A DNA stretch of 64,000 nt. It comes from Limnanthes douglasii subsp. nivea (Eukaryota > Streptophyta > Magnoliopsida > Brassicales > Limnanthaceae). Positions 1-11,560 of the stretch are shown one piece after another. Both the position numbers and the translations under genes were made by a program. The stretch covers positions 46,954,742-47,018,741 of the forward strand of contig JAUPFV010000005.1 in NCBI GenBank assembly GCA_036936605.1. Reading direction: 5' to 3'. The stretch's first letter is position 1; each line of letters starts with the position of its first letter. The notes beneath the pieces were generated by a model. It ran no database searches. It was given only the letters and a program-made list of their open reading frames with translations, and was not told the origin of the DNA.

Positions 1-479
1 ATAATGTCTATATAATTTATCAAACGGCGTTTCTTTATTCTTTATTATTTTTTATATTTTTATGTATTTTGAAGGTCTTAGATTTGGAATTTTAGTTGTT
101 TATTTTGAAAATTTATTTTTGAAAAAATTAATATAAGTGTATTTGTTTTCACCTATTTATTTCTTTATAATTTATTCAATATTGTTTGTGTTTTTCAATT
201 TTAGTTGTTTCATTTTTATTTCAATCCGTCTTAATTGATTTTTTATTATGTCGGAAAACTTTATATTACAATAAAAATATATTTATCTAAATTTAAATTT
301 AATAACAAAAATCTAATTAATTAAATAAATACCTATACAATGATTTTCCACTATAAATTTAGTGTCACATATTGAATTTTATAAAAATAAATAAATTGTA
401 ATTAAATGCCCAATACTAGATTTAATGTTTATCTAATATTCTAACTATCAACTATTGCATTAAGATTCAATGATTTACT
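1..479. other. AT-rich intergenic DNA, no gene seen
   Basis: Very AT-rich sequence with many short A and T runs. I see no extended reading frame, repeat array or element end here. Confidence 0.6.
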
Positions 480-1878
480 CATACTAATATACAAAATTGA
501 GATTGTTCGATCCAATACCAAAATTTACTACCACATAATATCTCAAATATTAGTAATAAATACCTAATAACCAAATATAACCAAATATAATACTTAATTT
601 CCATTTAATACCAAGTTTTTTCATAAGATTTTTAATACTGATGTTTCATCGCCAGTCACGTAATTTTTTCTTTTTCTGATTTGGTTTTTTAAAATATCCT
701 ATCTTTTAACACTTAGTTAGTTAGTTTGGAAAAAAAACTAAAACTACTATCGTTTTGTTTTTTTAAAAACTAACAAAATTAGATCAATGAATGACATTTT
801 TGAATTATTTTTGATTTTTTTCCATACCTAGTAATCTTTGTATTGCATTACATTTTTCCTAGCTCGCATCTCGTTTTTCATTTTTCCATGGTTTGCATGA
901 TGTAATAGAGAGATGCGGGACTAGACATTATGTAATGGAGAGATGCAAGACCAAAAATGATGAAATAGAGTGTTGCGAGACTAGGCACGATGAGGTGGAG
1001 AGACCATGCATGATGAGGTGGAAAGACCATGCATGATGAAGTGGAGAGATTATGCTTAAAAGTATAGATACCATGCATGATGAGTGGAGAGACATGATTG
1101 AGTGAATAGACCAGGTATGATGACATGGAGAGACTATGCATGATGAAGTGAAGAGACTAGGCATGATGGAAGTAGAGATGAGTCATGATGGAACTAGAGG
1201 GACTAATCATTATAAAATCAAGAGATGCAAAACAAAGCATGATAAAGTTGAAAGACCAGATATGATAGAAATAGAGAGACTACGCATGATAAAATGGAGA
1301 GACCATACATGATGAAGTGAATATACCATAAATGATGAAATAAAGAGACCGGGTATGATGAAGTGGAGAGACCAGACATGATGAAATGAAGAGATCAGGC
1401 ATGATGAAAATATATAGACCAACCATGATGAAATGGAGAGACCAAACATGATGGAAGTGGAGAAAACAATGCATGATGAAGTTAAGAGACCATACATGAT
1501 GAAGTGAAGAGGTCATGCTTGGTGAAATGTAGAGACTGGCATGATAAAGTGGAGAGAGCAGACATGATGAAATTGAGAGATATACGACCATGCATGATGA
1601 AGTAGAGATATTATACATGATGAAATGAAGAGACCATGCATGATGATATAGAGAGACCAGACATGATGGAAATGGAGAGAGCAAACATGCTAAAATAGAG
1701 AGACCATTAATGATGGAAGTCGAGAGACCATGCATGATGAAATGGAGAGACCATACATGATCAAACAAAGAGACCATGCATGATGAAGTGTAGAGACCAT
1801 GCATAATGAAAGTGGATAGACCAAAGATGATGAAATTGAGAGACCATATATGATAAAGTAGAAAAACTAGGTATTAAA
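480..1878. mobile_element. TIR-minisatellite element, copy A (right end missing)
   Basis: The stretch at about 735-835 is a diverged copy of the left terminal inverted repeat of the element at 42.0-43.2 kb. It shares the order of a CGTTTTGTTTTTT block, an ACAAAATTAGAT block, a GACATTTTTGAATT block and a TTTGATTTTTTTCCATAC block. A long 23-bp minisatellite follows at once, as in the 42-kb copy. The matching right terminal repeat is not found after the array; an unrelated CACGAC-rich block begins at about 1880, so this copy looks truncated or overwritten. The outer left limit near 480 is a guess from weak similarity (ATAATATCTCAAATATTAG). No protein is encoded; the frames seen here are repeat translations. 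Confidence 0.55.
889..1876. repeat. Minisatellite array, about 23-bp monomer
   Basis: About 40 tandem, imperfect copies of a roughly 23-bp unit with the core GAGACCATGCATGATGAAG. Variants such as AGACATGATG and AGACCATACATGATG are mixed irregularly, with small length changes between units. The same monomer forms the array at 42.36-42.92 kb, and both arrays sit beside the same terminal repeat. Minus-strand frames across the array read as repeated HHxWSLHFIMHG-like peptides because the period is close to a multiple of three; they are not genes. Confidence 0.9.
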
Positions 1879-1879
1879 T

Positions 1880-2090
1880 ATGGAAAACATGACATGTCAC
1901 GACGGGATACAACGAGATCAAGGTAGAGGTGTCACAGTATGTCCCATAGCAGAACACGATAGAACCCATCTAAACACGACGAATTCACATCACAATCGTC
2001 ACAGTAAAAACACAATTACGACCGTCACAGTCACGGAAAAATACGACATGATTCATGTCACGGCTATCACGACCTTCAATTTTATATTAT
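1880..2090. repeat. CACGAC/TCACGG-rich block
   Basis: About 200 bp rich in short motifs (TCACGAC, ACACGA, ACGACC, GTCACAG, GTCACGG) and much less AT-rich than its surroundings. Clustered short motifs like these resemble subterminal repeats of some DNA transposons, but I see no matching second end or target duplication. A 72-codon frame crosses it but resembles no known protein. Confidence 0.4.
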
Positions 2091-2679
2091 TTTTGTGAAA
2101 CATATATTACAAGTATTGTTATTGTTTGATAGACAATTTTTTATATAGTTTGTATATTACAATTTAAAATTAGTATAAGGTTATTATTGTTTTATTACTA
2201 TACTTTGATTATTATGGTTTAATTATAAGTGTTACAAATATTTTTATATTTTGATTATTCTTAGTGATAAAATAATTGTTATAGTTTAATTATAGTATAA
2301 TTTGTTATAGTTTATTTATTTTTTAAACGGTAAATTGTTTTATGATAAGTTGTTATATAATGAGATTGAAGGATAAAAAATGATTTTTTATTGATTTAAG
2401 ATTTTTACATATTATAATCTTGCGGGCCAAGAGTTGTAAAAATATTCTCAAATTAAACTACCCTATTACAAACTCACTAAAACATTTATGTTAAAAATAT
2501 GCTTCATCATAAAACAATTCGTCTTCTAATTCAACCGATTCTTTATCATCGTGTCCCTTAACAACTTCATTCAAAAGATATTCTTCAATATCATCAAGGA
2601 AAATAAGTATACAACATAATCGCTAAATATTCTTCTTCCAAAAGCTCTCAAAACAACTAACATAATCTCTCAAACTAAG
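2091..2679. other. AT-rich intergenic DNA, no gene seen
   Basis: AT-rich sequence with short TTATTGTTTTAT-like repetitions near 2110-2340. No supported gene or element boundary. Confidence 0.5.
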
Positions 2680-2980
2680 ACAAATAAACTATTAAGCCTA
2701 ATGGATAAACTTTACACTTATGACCACCAAAATAAATTGAAATTCTTACTAACAAAACTATGTAGTATTTTGGAGGACTCATGGATATTAGCTATAAAAC
2801 ACATTGTAAGAGAATAATAATAATAATTTTGATGATATATAGTTTCTCCTACAATGTGTATTATAAGTTAATATCGTGACTTATCCAAAATATGACATAA
2901 TTTTGTTAACAAGAATATCAATTTTAATTTGGTGGTTATCAGTGTAAACTTTATCCATTATTCTTGATAGTTTATTTTTC
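2680..2980. mobile_element. Fold-back MITE with long inverted arms
   Basis: The left arm, about 2682-2815, is inverted as the right arm, about 2845-2978, with many mismatches. Paired blocks include AAATAAACTAT with ATAGTTTATTT, ATGGATAAACTTTACAC with GTGTAAACTTTATCCAT, GACCACCAAA with TTTGGTGGTTATC, and AACACATTGTAAGAG with CTCCTACAATGTGTA. A short AT-rich loop with an AATAATAATAAT run separates the arms. It is non-coding, about 300 bp and hairpin-forming, as expected of a MITE or fold-back element. I could not define a target site duplication, so the superfamily is open. Confidence 0.75.
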
Positions 2981-3022
2981 TTGATTTTAGAGATTATAGT
3001 ATGAAACAACTAGTAATGAAAC

Positions 3023-3043
3023 ATATATATATATATATATATA
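3023..3043. repeat. (AT)n microsatellite
   Basis: About ten AT dinucleotide units. Confidence 0.9.
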
Positions 3044-3294
3044 ACAATCACACAAATAAAAGAAAAGAAAGAGTATACCAAGCACTTATATCACCAATTA
3101 AAAAAATGATAGAAATTATAACCGCTTTATAAATAGTGGGAGTAACATAATTTTGTATACGATGTATAAATAAAACAAATTCCTTAGATAAAAGGGTATG
3201 ATTTCCAGAAGAATAAAAAAAACATATTAGCATAAATGATTTTCTTTATTGAATTCAAGTTCTCATCACATAGTTAAAAATCCATTTATCAGGT

Positions 3295-3314
3295 TTGGCT
3301 CCGTATGTGGGAAC
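3295..3314 (+). promoter_or_regulatory. Primer binding site-like sequence of element 1
   Basis: TTGGCTCCGTATGTGGGAAC lies 38 bp before the first gag codon. It resembles the sequence next to the 5' LTR of element 2 (TTGGCGATCACAGTGGGAGG on its coding strand). This is where reverse transcription would be primed by a tRNA. The upstream LTR end would fall near 3291, but the LTR itself is not confirmed. Confidence 0.5.
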
Positions 3315-3351
3315 GTTAACTAACCTTTTTTTATTCTAATTAGTTGAATTC

Positions 3352-4560
3352 ATGGATTTACCAATGGTGGTAACAAGTTTAGTAATTGAAAGAGAGACCC
3401 TAGGGCCACAACATAACCGAGATGATCAACTGAACGTTCAGGTAATCAAGGAGAACTCGCCAAACGATTTAGGTAACCCTGGGTTCACTACATCCTCTAA
3501 CCAAGCAGACCAGGAGATCACTGCTGGAAATTATGAGCAATCCTAAATCAACGATATGGGCACAACCACTCGCTTTAGCATTGTCGTCGTGCCAGTTGAG
3601 GAATATAATCCTCTCAATATAGGTACATTAACCAACCTATCTAACGCCAAAATTTTAGAATCTCAAACAGAGGAGCTCAAGAGGGAGCAACTCAAGGCGA
3701 ACCAACTGCAACTCGAGAGGAATAAGGAGGCCAAGGAAAGAATGAAGAAACAAACCATGTACTCCCGCTTCCGACCGAAAGGTTCTGTCGGAAGATAAGG
3801 GAAAACACGATCTTTCTTAGGAAGCCAACAAGACTAGCCGTACTGAAAAACTAAGGGAATAATAAAGGACGTTGAGCGCATTGGTTAGAGAAAAAGCAAA
3901 AAACAAAAGAAAAAGACAGTGAAAGACTTTAGTTAAAAGGACAAGTCGAGCAATGGAGTTATAAAGATAGGCAGGGAGCAAGAAGTATTAAATTATGAGT
4001 ATTTAATGCCGAAAATGACGGCTTATATGCTCAATGAGTCCCTTTCATTAAATGGATCATGGAAGGAAACCTCATCCAAAATTTCAACTCATACAAGATG
4101 GACTCATACAACGGCTCGAGATACAAAGAACACCATATTGAATAGTTCAGAAAGATGATGATGGCCTTCAACCCTGATGATGTTTTACTATAGAGAGATT
4201 TATCCATGACGTTCAAAGAGAATTCATTGACTGGTAAAAAATCTTCAAAAATGTATAATCCAAATCTTTGAGAGACTTTGGATCACATTTAAGAACCAAT
4301 TTATACGGAAAAAATAACATAAGCCATAATAAGATTCCATTATAAACTTGTACTAGAGAAGGGAGGAGCCATTCAAAAGCTACGTACAAAGTTTTGTCCA
4401 GAGATGAACTCCTTGTCAACTTGCAAAGAATCAGTATCAGTTGATGCCTTAAAAAAATGGTTGGACCGTGAGGGCACACTCTACCCTGACCTCGTCTGGG
4501 TTCCTGGTTAGGAAGATGGCGGGATATTCTAGCAAGGTCTGATGAGTTCATAAAGGTTGA
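3352..4560 (+). pseudogene. gag remnant of element 1
   Basis: The frame opens at ATG 3352 (MDLPMVVTSL) and runs to 3798 with one in-frame stop at 3544-3546. The second part is charged and likely coiled coil (EELKREQLKANQLQLERNKEAKERMKK). From about 4000 to 4560 frame-switching fragments resemble the retrotransposon gag core (capsid), which would coat the RNA genome. No single frame survives past 3.8 kb. The start is chosen because it is the first ATG after the PBS-like site. Confidence 0.6.
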
Positions 4561-5159
4561 TAAATCGAAGAAAAGGTATTCTCTCTACCCACCTCATCAA
4601 ATATCCCAAGAATCCATAGCTCCGGTGGGATATAGGAAGCGCACAGACGAGGCACCCCAATGTAACATAACAAGAGCCTAAGTAAGTAGGCCATGAATTT
4701 ATTATTATTATGATAATTTGGCTTAAAAATTCACACCTTTTACTGAAAAAATAGCCATTATCTACGAAAAAACCAAAGGCCAAGCCAAGTACTAAAAGCT
4801 ACGGAGTATGTTAGCTACTAGTTACGGAAGGTCCCGCCGACACTTTTACGCGTAACATAATTATCTAGCCACCCCATCGATGAGTATTGGAAGTTAAAGA
4901 AGGAAATTAAATGGTTTATTGATAGTGGTTAGCTCGTAGAGTATGTTAGGCAGCGAGACGGCGAGCGACGTGACAAACGAGAAGGAGAGGACCCAACATA
5001 GAGAGTTTAAAAAAAAGTGAAGTATGTGAAGGGAAATAAACAATGGTTGTGCACTATTTTTGATAGAGACACCCTGTCAGATCCTGACATTGCATCTCGA
5101 AAAAGGCACATGAAGGACTTGAAGATCCATTCGGTATAATAGTCTTCATATTATTACTA
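4561..5159 (+). pseudogene. gag-protease linker of element 1, badly degraded
   Basis: This lies between the gag core and the protease. Only short stretches read through, for example near 5025-5140 (YVKGNKQWLCTIFDRDTL). Function cannot be assigned beyond its position in the polyprotein. Several overlapping minus-strand frames here are shadows. Confidence 0.4.
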
Positions 5160-5640
5160 CCATGGCCTAATGGTTAACTTAACATTCAACGAATATTATA
5201 TAAAGATGGTAGTTACCCCTTATGAAGATGCCCTGGCCATTAATGCGGATATCTCAGAGGCCATGGTTATGTGAGTCTTGGTAGGTAATGATAGCTCCGT
5301 TAACGTCATCTTTAAAGCCAATTACAAAAAATGATCAAAGTACCACCATACAAGCCCATAGATAGATAGCTAGTCAGCTACGAGGGGAAATCAACTCGAT
5401 GTGTGAGTGAGATAAAACTCGATTACGGTGGGTGAAAAAAACACCAAGAAGGTAGTAAAAATGCTATTTATGATTGTATATGATCCCAGATCTTACCATG
5501 CGATCGTTGGACGATTGTGGTTGCACAAGCTCGAGGTAACCTTCTCTTTCTTCCGACAATGTTAAAAGTACCCAACCGAAAACTTAGTTGGCATCATGCG
5601 GGGCAGCTAAAGAACAACTAGAAAATTTTATGTGATATTC
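5160..5640 (+). pseudogene. Aspartic protease remnant of element 1
   Basis: Near 5165-5330 the plus strand reads MVNLTFNEYYIKMVV and then VLVGNDSSVNVIF. This lines up with the region around the LVDTGSS active site of Tat-type elements, but the catalytic Asp-Thr-Gly is replaced. At about 5461-5560 follows DPRSYHAIVGRLWLHKLE, equivalent to the YNAILGRxWL motif after the protease in this lineage. The protease normally cuts the Gag-Pol polyprotein. The lost catalytic triad and stops make this copy inactive. Confidence 0.65.
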
Positions 5641-5714
5641 TTAGATCTAAAGAAGCCAAGTCAATACTAATTAACCAGCTCGCATGATGGGAACTGACAA
5701 CAAGAAACGAAGCC

Positions 5715-6640
5715 TTGTGGGTAGAGGTTGATGATCTAAAGGAGGAAAATCAGGATGAAAGCTCCACTAAGGAGGTTATTGATGTAACGTTAGCAGAAGA
5801 GAAAATGGTTCGTATTAAAAACCAACTGATTCAACTTTCAAAGGAAAATTGGCGGTTCTTTTGCAACATGACTCTGACGTCTTTTCTTGGAGCGCTAACA
5901 AGGTCATCGGTGTCAGTTTAGAGGTTATATGTCATGAGCTCTCTATTGATAAAAATGTGCGACCAATTCACCAAAAAAGCGAACATTCTCCCCTAAAAAA
6001 TCAAAGGAAAATTTCAAAGAGATAGACAAGCTTCTCCAACTTGGGCACATTTGAAAGGAAAATTATATAACATGAACAACAAAACCTACGATCTTAGATA
6101 AAAGTAAGGGTCAATGAAGAATATGTGTGGGCTTCACTGAACTTAATCGATCATGCCCAAAAGATGCTTTTCCTCTGCCCCAAATCGATCAGCTAGTGGA
6201 CGCTACTCGGGCAACATACTATTTTCCTTCATGGAAGTCTACACGGGATATAGTTATATTCGAATGCACCATAGCAACAAGTAGCATAAAAATTTCTAAA
6301 CACAGTGAGGCATCTACTATTACAAAGTTATATCGTTCATATTAAAGAACACAGGGTCAACGTATTATGGCTCTTGAATAAGATATTCGAAAAATATCTC
6401 GGGAATAATATGAAGGCGTACATCGAAGATATGATCGTGAAGAGCGAAACTGAGAGTCGTCGAATCCATTTTTTAGCAAAAATATTTACGACCCTCTACA
6501 GGTAAAATCTTAAACACAATCTGTTAAATGTTCATTCGGTGTCCGAATTAGAATCCTTTAAGGTTACATCATTAGTAAAATTGAATCGAAATGACCTTTA
6601 CCAATTGAATGTATTTATAACTATGGAGCCACCATGAAAT
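5715..6640 (+). pseudogene. Reverse transcriptase remnant of element 1
   Basis: Pieces in several frames follow RT order. At 5715-5921 is the N-terminal connector. At 6127-6240 the frame reads FTELNRSCPKDAFPLPQIDQ, the block after the first RT motifs. At 6395-6470 is NMKAYIEDMIVKSETESRR, the catalytic YxDD region, here YIEDM with Glu for the first Asp. Frameshifts and stops separate the blocks. RT would copy the element RNA into DNA inside virus-like particles. Identification rests on motif order and similarity to element 2 in this window. Confidence 0.8.
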
Positions 6641-7600
6641 TAATGAGGTTTGACGCTTAACTGGGAACATGAGTGACCCTTTCGTCAAAGGTCTAAAGAG
6701 AGCTAAAAGATTTGATTGGATGGACGAGTGCAACAATGTATTTAGGCACTCTATGATTACTTATTCGTATCAAATTATATAGTGAGCGAGGTCTTGTTAA
6801 GGGAAACCGGTGGGATATATAAATCGATTTACTACGTAAGAAAGGGTTTGTTGGACGCCGAAATGAAATATTTGAACTTGGAAAATCTTACCTTAGCACT
6901 GGTGGTGGCTGCTAAGAAAATGAGACCATATTTCCAAAGTCATGTCATTATCTTAGAACGTCATTTTCACTAAGAAACGTGATGCAAAAACCCGATATTT
7001 CAAGAAGGCTTACTAAGTGGTCTGTTGAGTTAGGAGAGCACAAAAGTTTCTAAGAGCCCCGCATACCGATGAAGGGCCAAATGGTAGCCGACTTAGCAAC
7101 TTCATGAGTAATAGAAAGTAGATAGAGAACAACACCTCAAGTGGATAATAGAATCCGACGGGGCATCAAACACCACTAATGGAGGATAAGGAATTGTGTA
7201 AAATGTGCCTTTTGGAGAGGATATCAGACAATCCATTAAATTCTGTTTCAAAGTAACGAACAATACAACATAATATGAGGCTATCATGTGGGGCTTGAAG
7301 CTGGCTTATACTTGTGGGTCCAAAAGTATCTATGTGCGATCGGACTGTACGAAGTGAAGAAGAAGTGCATGCGAGGATACCTTGAGGCACTGAAAGACTG
7401 TGAGAAAAATCTTTACAAAGTGGTATATGAGAAAATACCACCCCTTAATAGTTTGACAGACAATTCATTAGCTAAGGAAGCACATTCAAACGATAGTCCA
7501 TTCATCATTATTCAAGACTACCTCATCGTAAATAAAAACCCACCCATTGACGAGGTCCTAGGTATTGAAGCAACAATTTACTGAAGACATAAGTATTTTT
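6641..7600 (+). pseudogene. RT C-terminal / RNase H remnant of element 1
   Basis: The frame at 6782-6973 contains YYVRKGLLDAEMKYLNLENL and then ALVVAAKKMRPYFQSH, typical of the end of gypsy RT. Around 7010-7500 fragments match RNase H (WSVELGE, then a DGASN block near 7155, and the GLKLAY region near 7290). RNase H would remove the RNA template. It is broken into at least four frames. Confidence 0.7.
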
Positions 7601-8830
7601 CCTACTTTAGGGACCAAATCTCCTTAAATAAAAAACCGAGGCGAAGGCCCTACATGTATTAGCGGGTAAGTATACAGTCCTCGACAATGTCTTTTATAGA
7701 TAAATCCTAACGAGATAGCTACTGCACTGTGTGGGTCAGGAAGAAGCTATCCTCCTATTATATAACCTGCACGACGGGATTGCTGGTGCTCATTGTGGCT
7801 ACCAAATCTTAATTAGGTATTTCCTTTTGACATGATTCTACTGGCCCAAACCAATAGTTGATGTAGAAGCCCTCATACAGAGATGCCATTCTTGCCAATA
7901 ATTTGTTAGTATGCACCATCTCTTGCATGAGCTAATGAATATCATCCCTGTATCTTGTCCTTTCGTTAAATGGGGGATTGAAATGGTGGGACCCCTCCCT
8001 ATGGCTACTAGAAAAATAAAACACTTGGTTTTAGCGGGCGACTACTTAACCAAATGGGTAGAAGCGAAGGTTAAGACTAACAGACAAGAGATTTGTGATT
8101 TCCTTCCAAATAAAATTTTGTCACGATCTAGAACCCCACGCATATTGATGACTGAAAATAGGCCCTAATTCTAAAACAAAATCGTAACAGATTTATGCAT
8201 CAGGTATAGAATAAATCAACACTTACCAACACCATCTATTTACAGGCTAACGGTCAGGTCGAGGTTAAAAACTGAAGAATTCTAGACGGGGTATAAAAGA
8301 AATTAGAGGTGGCTAAGGGAAAATGGCTTGATAGATTAGTCAAGGTCCTATGGACATATCTGACGACCCACCAATCGTCCACAAGCAAAAACCTTGCCCT
8401 TGGTGTATGGAATAGAAATTATGGTCCCTACAAAAATCATTATTCCCACCCACTAGGTCGTGAATTACTGAGAGGATCTCAAAATATAGGAACGATAATT
8501 ATCCCTTAACTGAATCAAAGAGCTATAAGATTAGGTGAGGGTTCGATCTGACCACTACAAAAGCCTAATGAGAAACCACTTCGTCTCCAAACTGAAACCT
8601 CGAGCTTTCCAAATAGGTGACATGGTCATGAAAAAGATATTCCAACTTTCTTAAGATAGGAATGCTTGAAAGCTGGCTCCCGGTTGGGAAAAACCATACG
8701 AAGTAATCCCCAAAGCACATCATGGGGCCTATCGACTAGAAGATATGGATGGTAATGCACTGAAATATCCATGAAATATCAATCACCTGAAATTGTATCA
8801 GCGTGCCATGTAGAACGACTATGCACCCTT
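7601..8830 (+). pseudogene. Integrase remnant of element 1
   Basis: Integrase order is preserved across frames. At 7760-7910 lies the zinc finger (HDGIAGAHCGY, then RCHSCQ). At 7945-8165 lies the catalytic core start (VKWGIEMVGPLPMATRKIKH, then YLTKWVEAK). At 8245-8280 is QANGQVEVKN with the core glutamate, and at 8309-8400 is KGKWLDRLVKVLWTY. Near 8660-8800 the C-terminal GPY-like end occurs (PGWEKPYEV, HHGAYRLEDMDGN). Integrase would insert the cDNA. Stops, and a stop directly after VEVKN, show that it is dead. Confidence 0.8.
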
Positions 8831-9066
8831 TTTCCCCTTCTGGTGGCACGAAAGAGTTTTTTAACGACACAAAGTGTAAGTCATTCATGTATAAAATGTT
8901 CCACTTCCAAAAGATCCATTTATTTTCATATACATATAGTAATATCAACAACATACCTAGTGTTAATCGTCACAGGATAATCAACTACACACTAACCTAG
9001 TGTGATTATTCTACAATATAAGCTCGCTATCATTATAAATTATAGAGGGTCGGATAGTGTTACAAC

Positions 9067-9345
9067 TTAGAGAATGGGTTAAAAACCACACCAGTATGGC
9101 TACGCAAATGGCCACATTATACCATGACTCACAAAGTCAACTAAAGAGAACTACTTGTTTAACCAAGCCTACATGGCTACGCATGGGCCACATTGAGCTC
9201 AAGCATTACTAGTTGACCTAGTGATCTACTTTATTAACCAAGCCTCTAGTACCTCGCAATAGGCCATATTGAGCATGGAATTACAAAGTCAAATACGTGC
9301 CTTGATCAATGAACCAAGCCCATCAGGCCATGAAGAGGTCGTAGT
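9067..9345. repeat. Degenerate ~75-bp direct repeats after pol of element 1
   Basis: Three to four imperfect units share TTAACCAAGCC, then TGGCTACGCA and GGGCCACATTGAGC. A comparable short repeat block with TTGGATGGCCAAGG sits at the same place in element 2 (31.09-31.19 kb), so it may be a structural part of this lineage between pol and the antisense ORF. Confidence 0.6.
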
Positions 9346-9639
9346 GTGCCTAGCCAAAATCAAAATATCAGTGTGACACCCCTCTTCAATAACCTCATGA
9401 TAGCCGTGTCACCATCAAGATAAATGAATAAAAACTTCATATAACAAGGGAAAATAAAAATCATAGTTCATCTCAAAGAAAATTTAATATATGTCATAAT
9501 AATAAAAAGGTGCGAGTTCAACAACAATAGTACAAACAAAATTCTCTAAAAATATGATCCTTAGTAAAAATGTTTAAAGCATAATCATATAAGAGAAGGG
9601 AACCTTACTCAACTACTGCATCATTTGACTCTGTAAAAG
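9346..9639. other. Spacer inside element 1, no gene seen
   Basis: Between the direct repeats and the antisense ORF debris; mixed composition with no readable frame. Confidence 0.4.
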
Positions 9640-11510
9640 GTGTGCTTGTTTTATCTTGAGGAGCAACACCTCGATTAAACCCAAAACAGCTTTAACCTCT
9701 ACCCTCTCCAAAGCACCACCTCCATTTTCTCCATCTGTCACCAACTTCATCACGCTCATCCTTCTCTATCTCATATTCTTCATTATCAGAGGACCACAAC
9801 CACTCATATTTAGGTACCAAGTCTTTTAGGCGCCCCAATACCGAATTAGGATTCGCCTTATATATGTCCACTAAGGTGTCTTTGCATACCGTCTCTGGTA
9901 GGCCATCCGCGATACCAATAGTATTCTTTTCACCATCCTTGTAGGCTTACGCAATACTTATGACTAATATCTCTTAGTGTCTTCCATTTTTATCTTTATT
10001 CGGTTGACCGATGCCTTCAACTCAACATTTTTCACCCGTACTACACATGCCTTGGTCGTCACTTATTCTATATTTTTCAAAAATGATATATTTTATCCGC
10101 TTCACCAATATTTTGGCCATAAGCTCTGTTTTCCGCTTCACTAACACGTTATTTTGACCAGTCTACTCCATCATCTCAGATATTAGGGACGCCTTCAACT
10201 TTAACAAATCCTCATTTTGTGAATTTTAAGGTATCTTTTCTGCATATGTCAAAGTCATAACCTCATCGACAATGACCTTCTTTTTCACCAATTTCTCAAA
10301 GTAGAGTTGATAAGCTGTGTAGGCCGTTTTGTATCTCACAAGGCTCAGGTTGATAGCTTTACCAGAGCTAACCAATGAAGGCTCATGTTTAGACTTCTCC
10401 ATCACCTTCGTATCCACATGTGGCATTATTCGGTAAGCTAACACTATTGGGTTATGGTGACCCTGTCAAATTATAATCAACAAAAAGAGGGATAGTTCAG
10501 TATATTAATACCAAGAATATAAACATAGCACCAAACCAAAATTTACCTCTATGGCCATTTCCAACTTCCTTTGAAGGATGTAATACATTGACATATTATT
10601 GTAGAAAGTCAACTCATGATAACACTTTAGTTGATGGTACATCGGTAGCGATAGTGTTGTCATATTAATTACCATCGGAGGTTCATCATCACCTAACAAA
10701 GAGGGCTGTTGAATGGTGGAAAGGTCTGCATTAGGCCTCTCGGCCAGATTTACATTTCCCCTCCTGATTGATAGTTCGTCTCTTCTTTGTATTCTTCGGT
10801 TGCAGTCTGCTCACATGTACGGCCCCTAACTGATGGGTTCTGAGCTACTGCTAGCTCTTGGCAAGAGAATACAGAAGGAAATTTTGTACGATAAACTAGT
10901 TTGACCTTTTTGGTTTGATGCCTAAATTGTGCAACAACTTAATTTTTTTCACGACCCCTAGCAGTACCTCAGTGGCGACAACATCCTCCCAATTAATTAC
11001 GACATTTGGGTTAACAACAACGGCTAGCCTCTCCTCATCAAATGCCTAAGGAACATAAACAAGGCTTATCCGTTGACTAACCAGGATGCCATTCATTTTA
11101 GCACACTTCTCTTCTTTACCCCTAAGCTATCATATGAGGTGGGGCTACTCTGTTTTATTTCCCCGCTACCCCTTTCAGGGGGTTAAACTACTACACAATC
11201 ACTTGATTCCTTCTGTCATGACTGGTTGGGCATATCTTTGAGTTCTCTTACCCAAGTACTAAGATAAACACCATGGGTCACTTTCTTATTTTTCTTTTTT
11301 GGATTATGTTTGCCATGGTCGACATCCGACTAGTTCATTTTGTTTTTAATGCCCTCTCCAGAGGATGTTACCTCCTCATATTTGCTAATTTTTTTATTGG
11401 TACATCCAACCCGACACCAACGAGTTTTTCCTATAAACACGCTCTAATAAAAAACCACCTAGCCAATCAACACTGGCCTCCTTCCTTGTTACTGTAAATG
11501 TGGGAACTTA
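9640..11510 (-). pseudogene. Antisense extra ORF remnant of element 1
   Basis: The minus strand holds frame fragments over this interval. They include 10226-10444 (72 codons, with IVDEVMTLTYAEK), 10505-10699 (64 codons, DDEPPMVINMTTLS then MYHQLKCYHELTFYNNMS), and an acidic C-terminal piece near 9760-9960 (VLGRLKDLVPKYEWLW). Position and orientation match the antisense ORF of element 2, which is less damaged. Function is unknown; related extra ORFs downstream of pol are a known feature of some Tat-lineage elements. Sequence similarity to the element 2 ORF is weak by eye. Confidence 0.45.
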
Positions 11511-11560
11511 ATTTTCCATCATTGTCAGCTCGAGTATCGGCCACAATCCGACTAAAAAAA

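Larger units (their letters stand above)
3293..11560 (+). mobile_element. Degenerate Ty3/gypsy retrotransposon, Tat-type (element 1)
   Basis: Translated pieces in the order gag, protease, RT, RNase H, integrase on the plus strand (3.35-8.83 kb) mark a Ty3/gypsy element. A PBS-like site lies just before gag. Downstream of pol come a short repeat block and minus-strand ORF debris, the layout of plant Tat-lineage elements with an extra antisense ORF; element 2 in this window shows the same plan intact. All coding parts carry many stops and frameshifts. I could not match the regions before 3293 and after 11.5 kb to each other as LTRs, so the outer limits are approximate. It is much older than element 2. 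Confidence 0.75.

Noticed and set aside
878..1804. Several overlapping minus-strand frames of 78-174 codons rich in HHxWSLHFIM
   Set aside because: They are translations of the 23-bp minisatellite; the same happens at 42293-42853.
1880..3292. 5' LTR of element 1 paired with 11560-12400
   Set aside because: I could not find convincing matching blocks between the two regions by eye.
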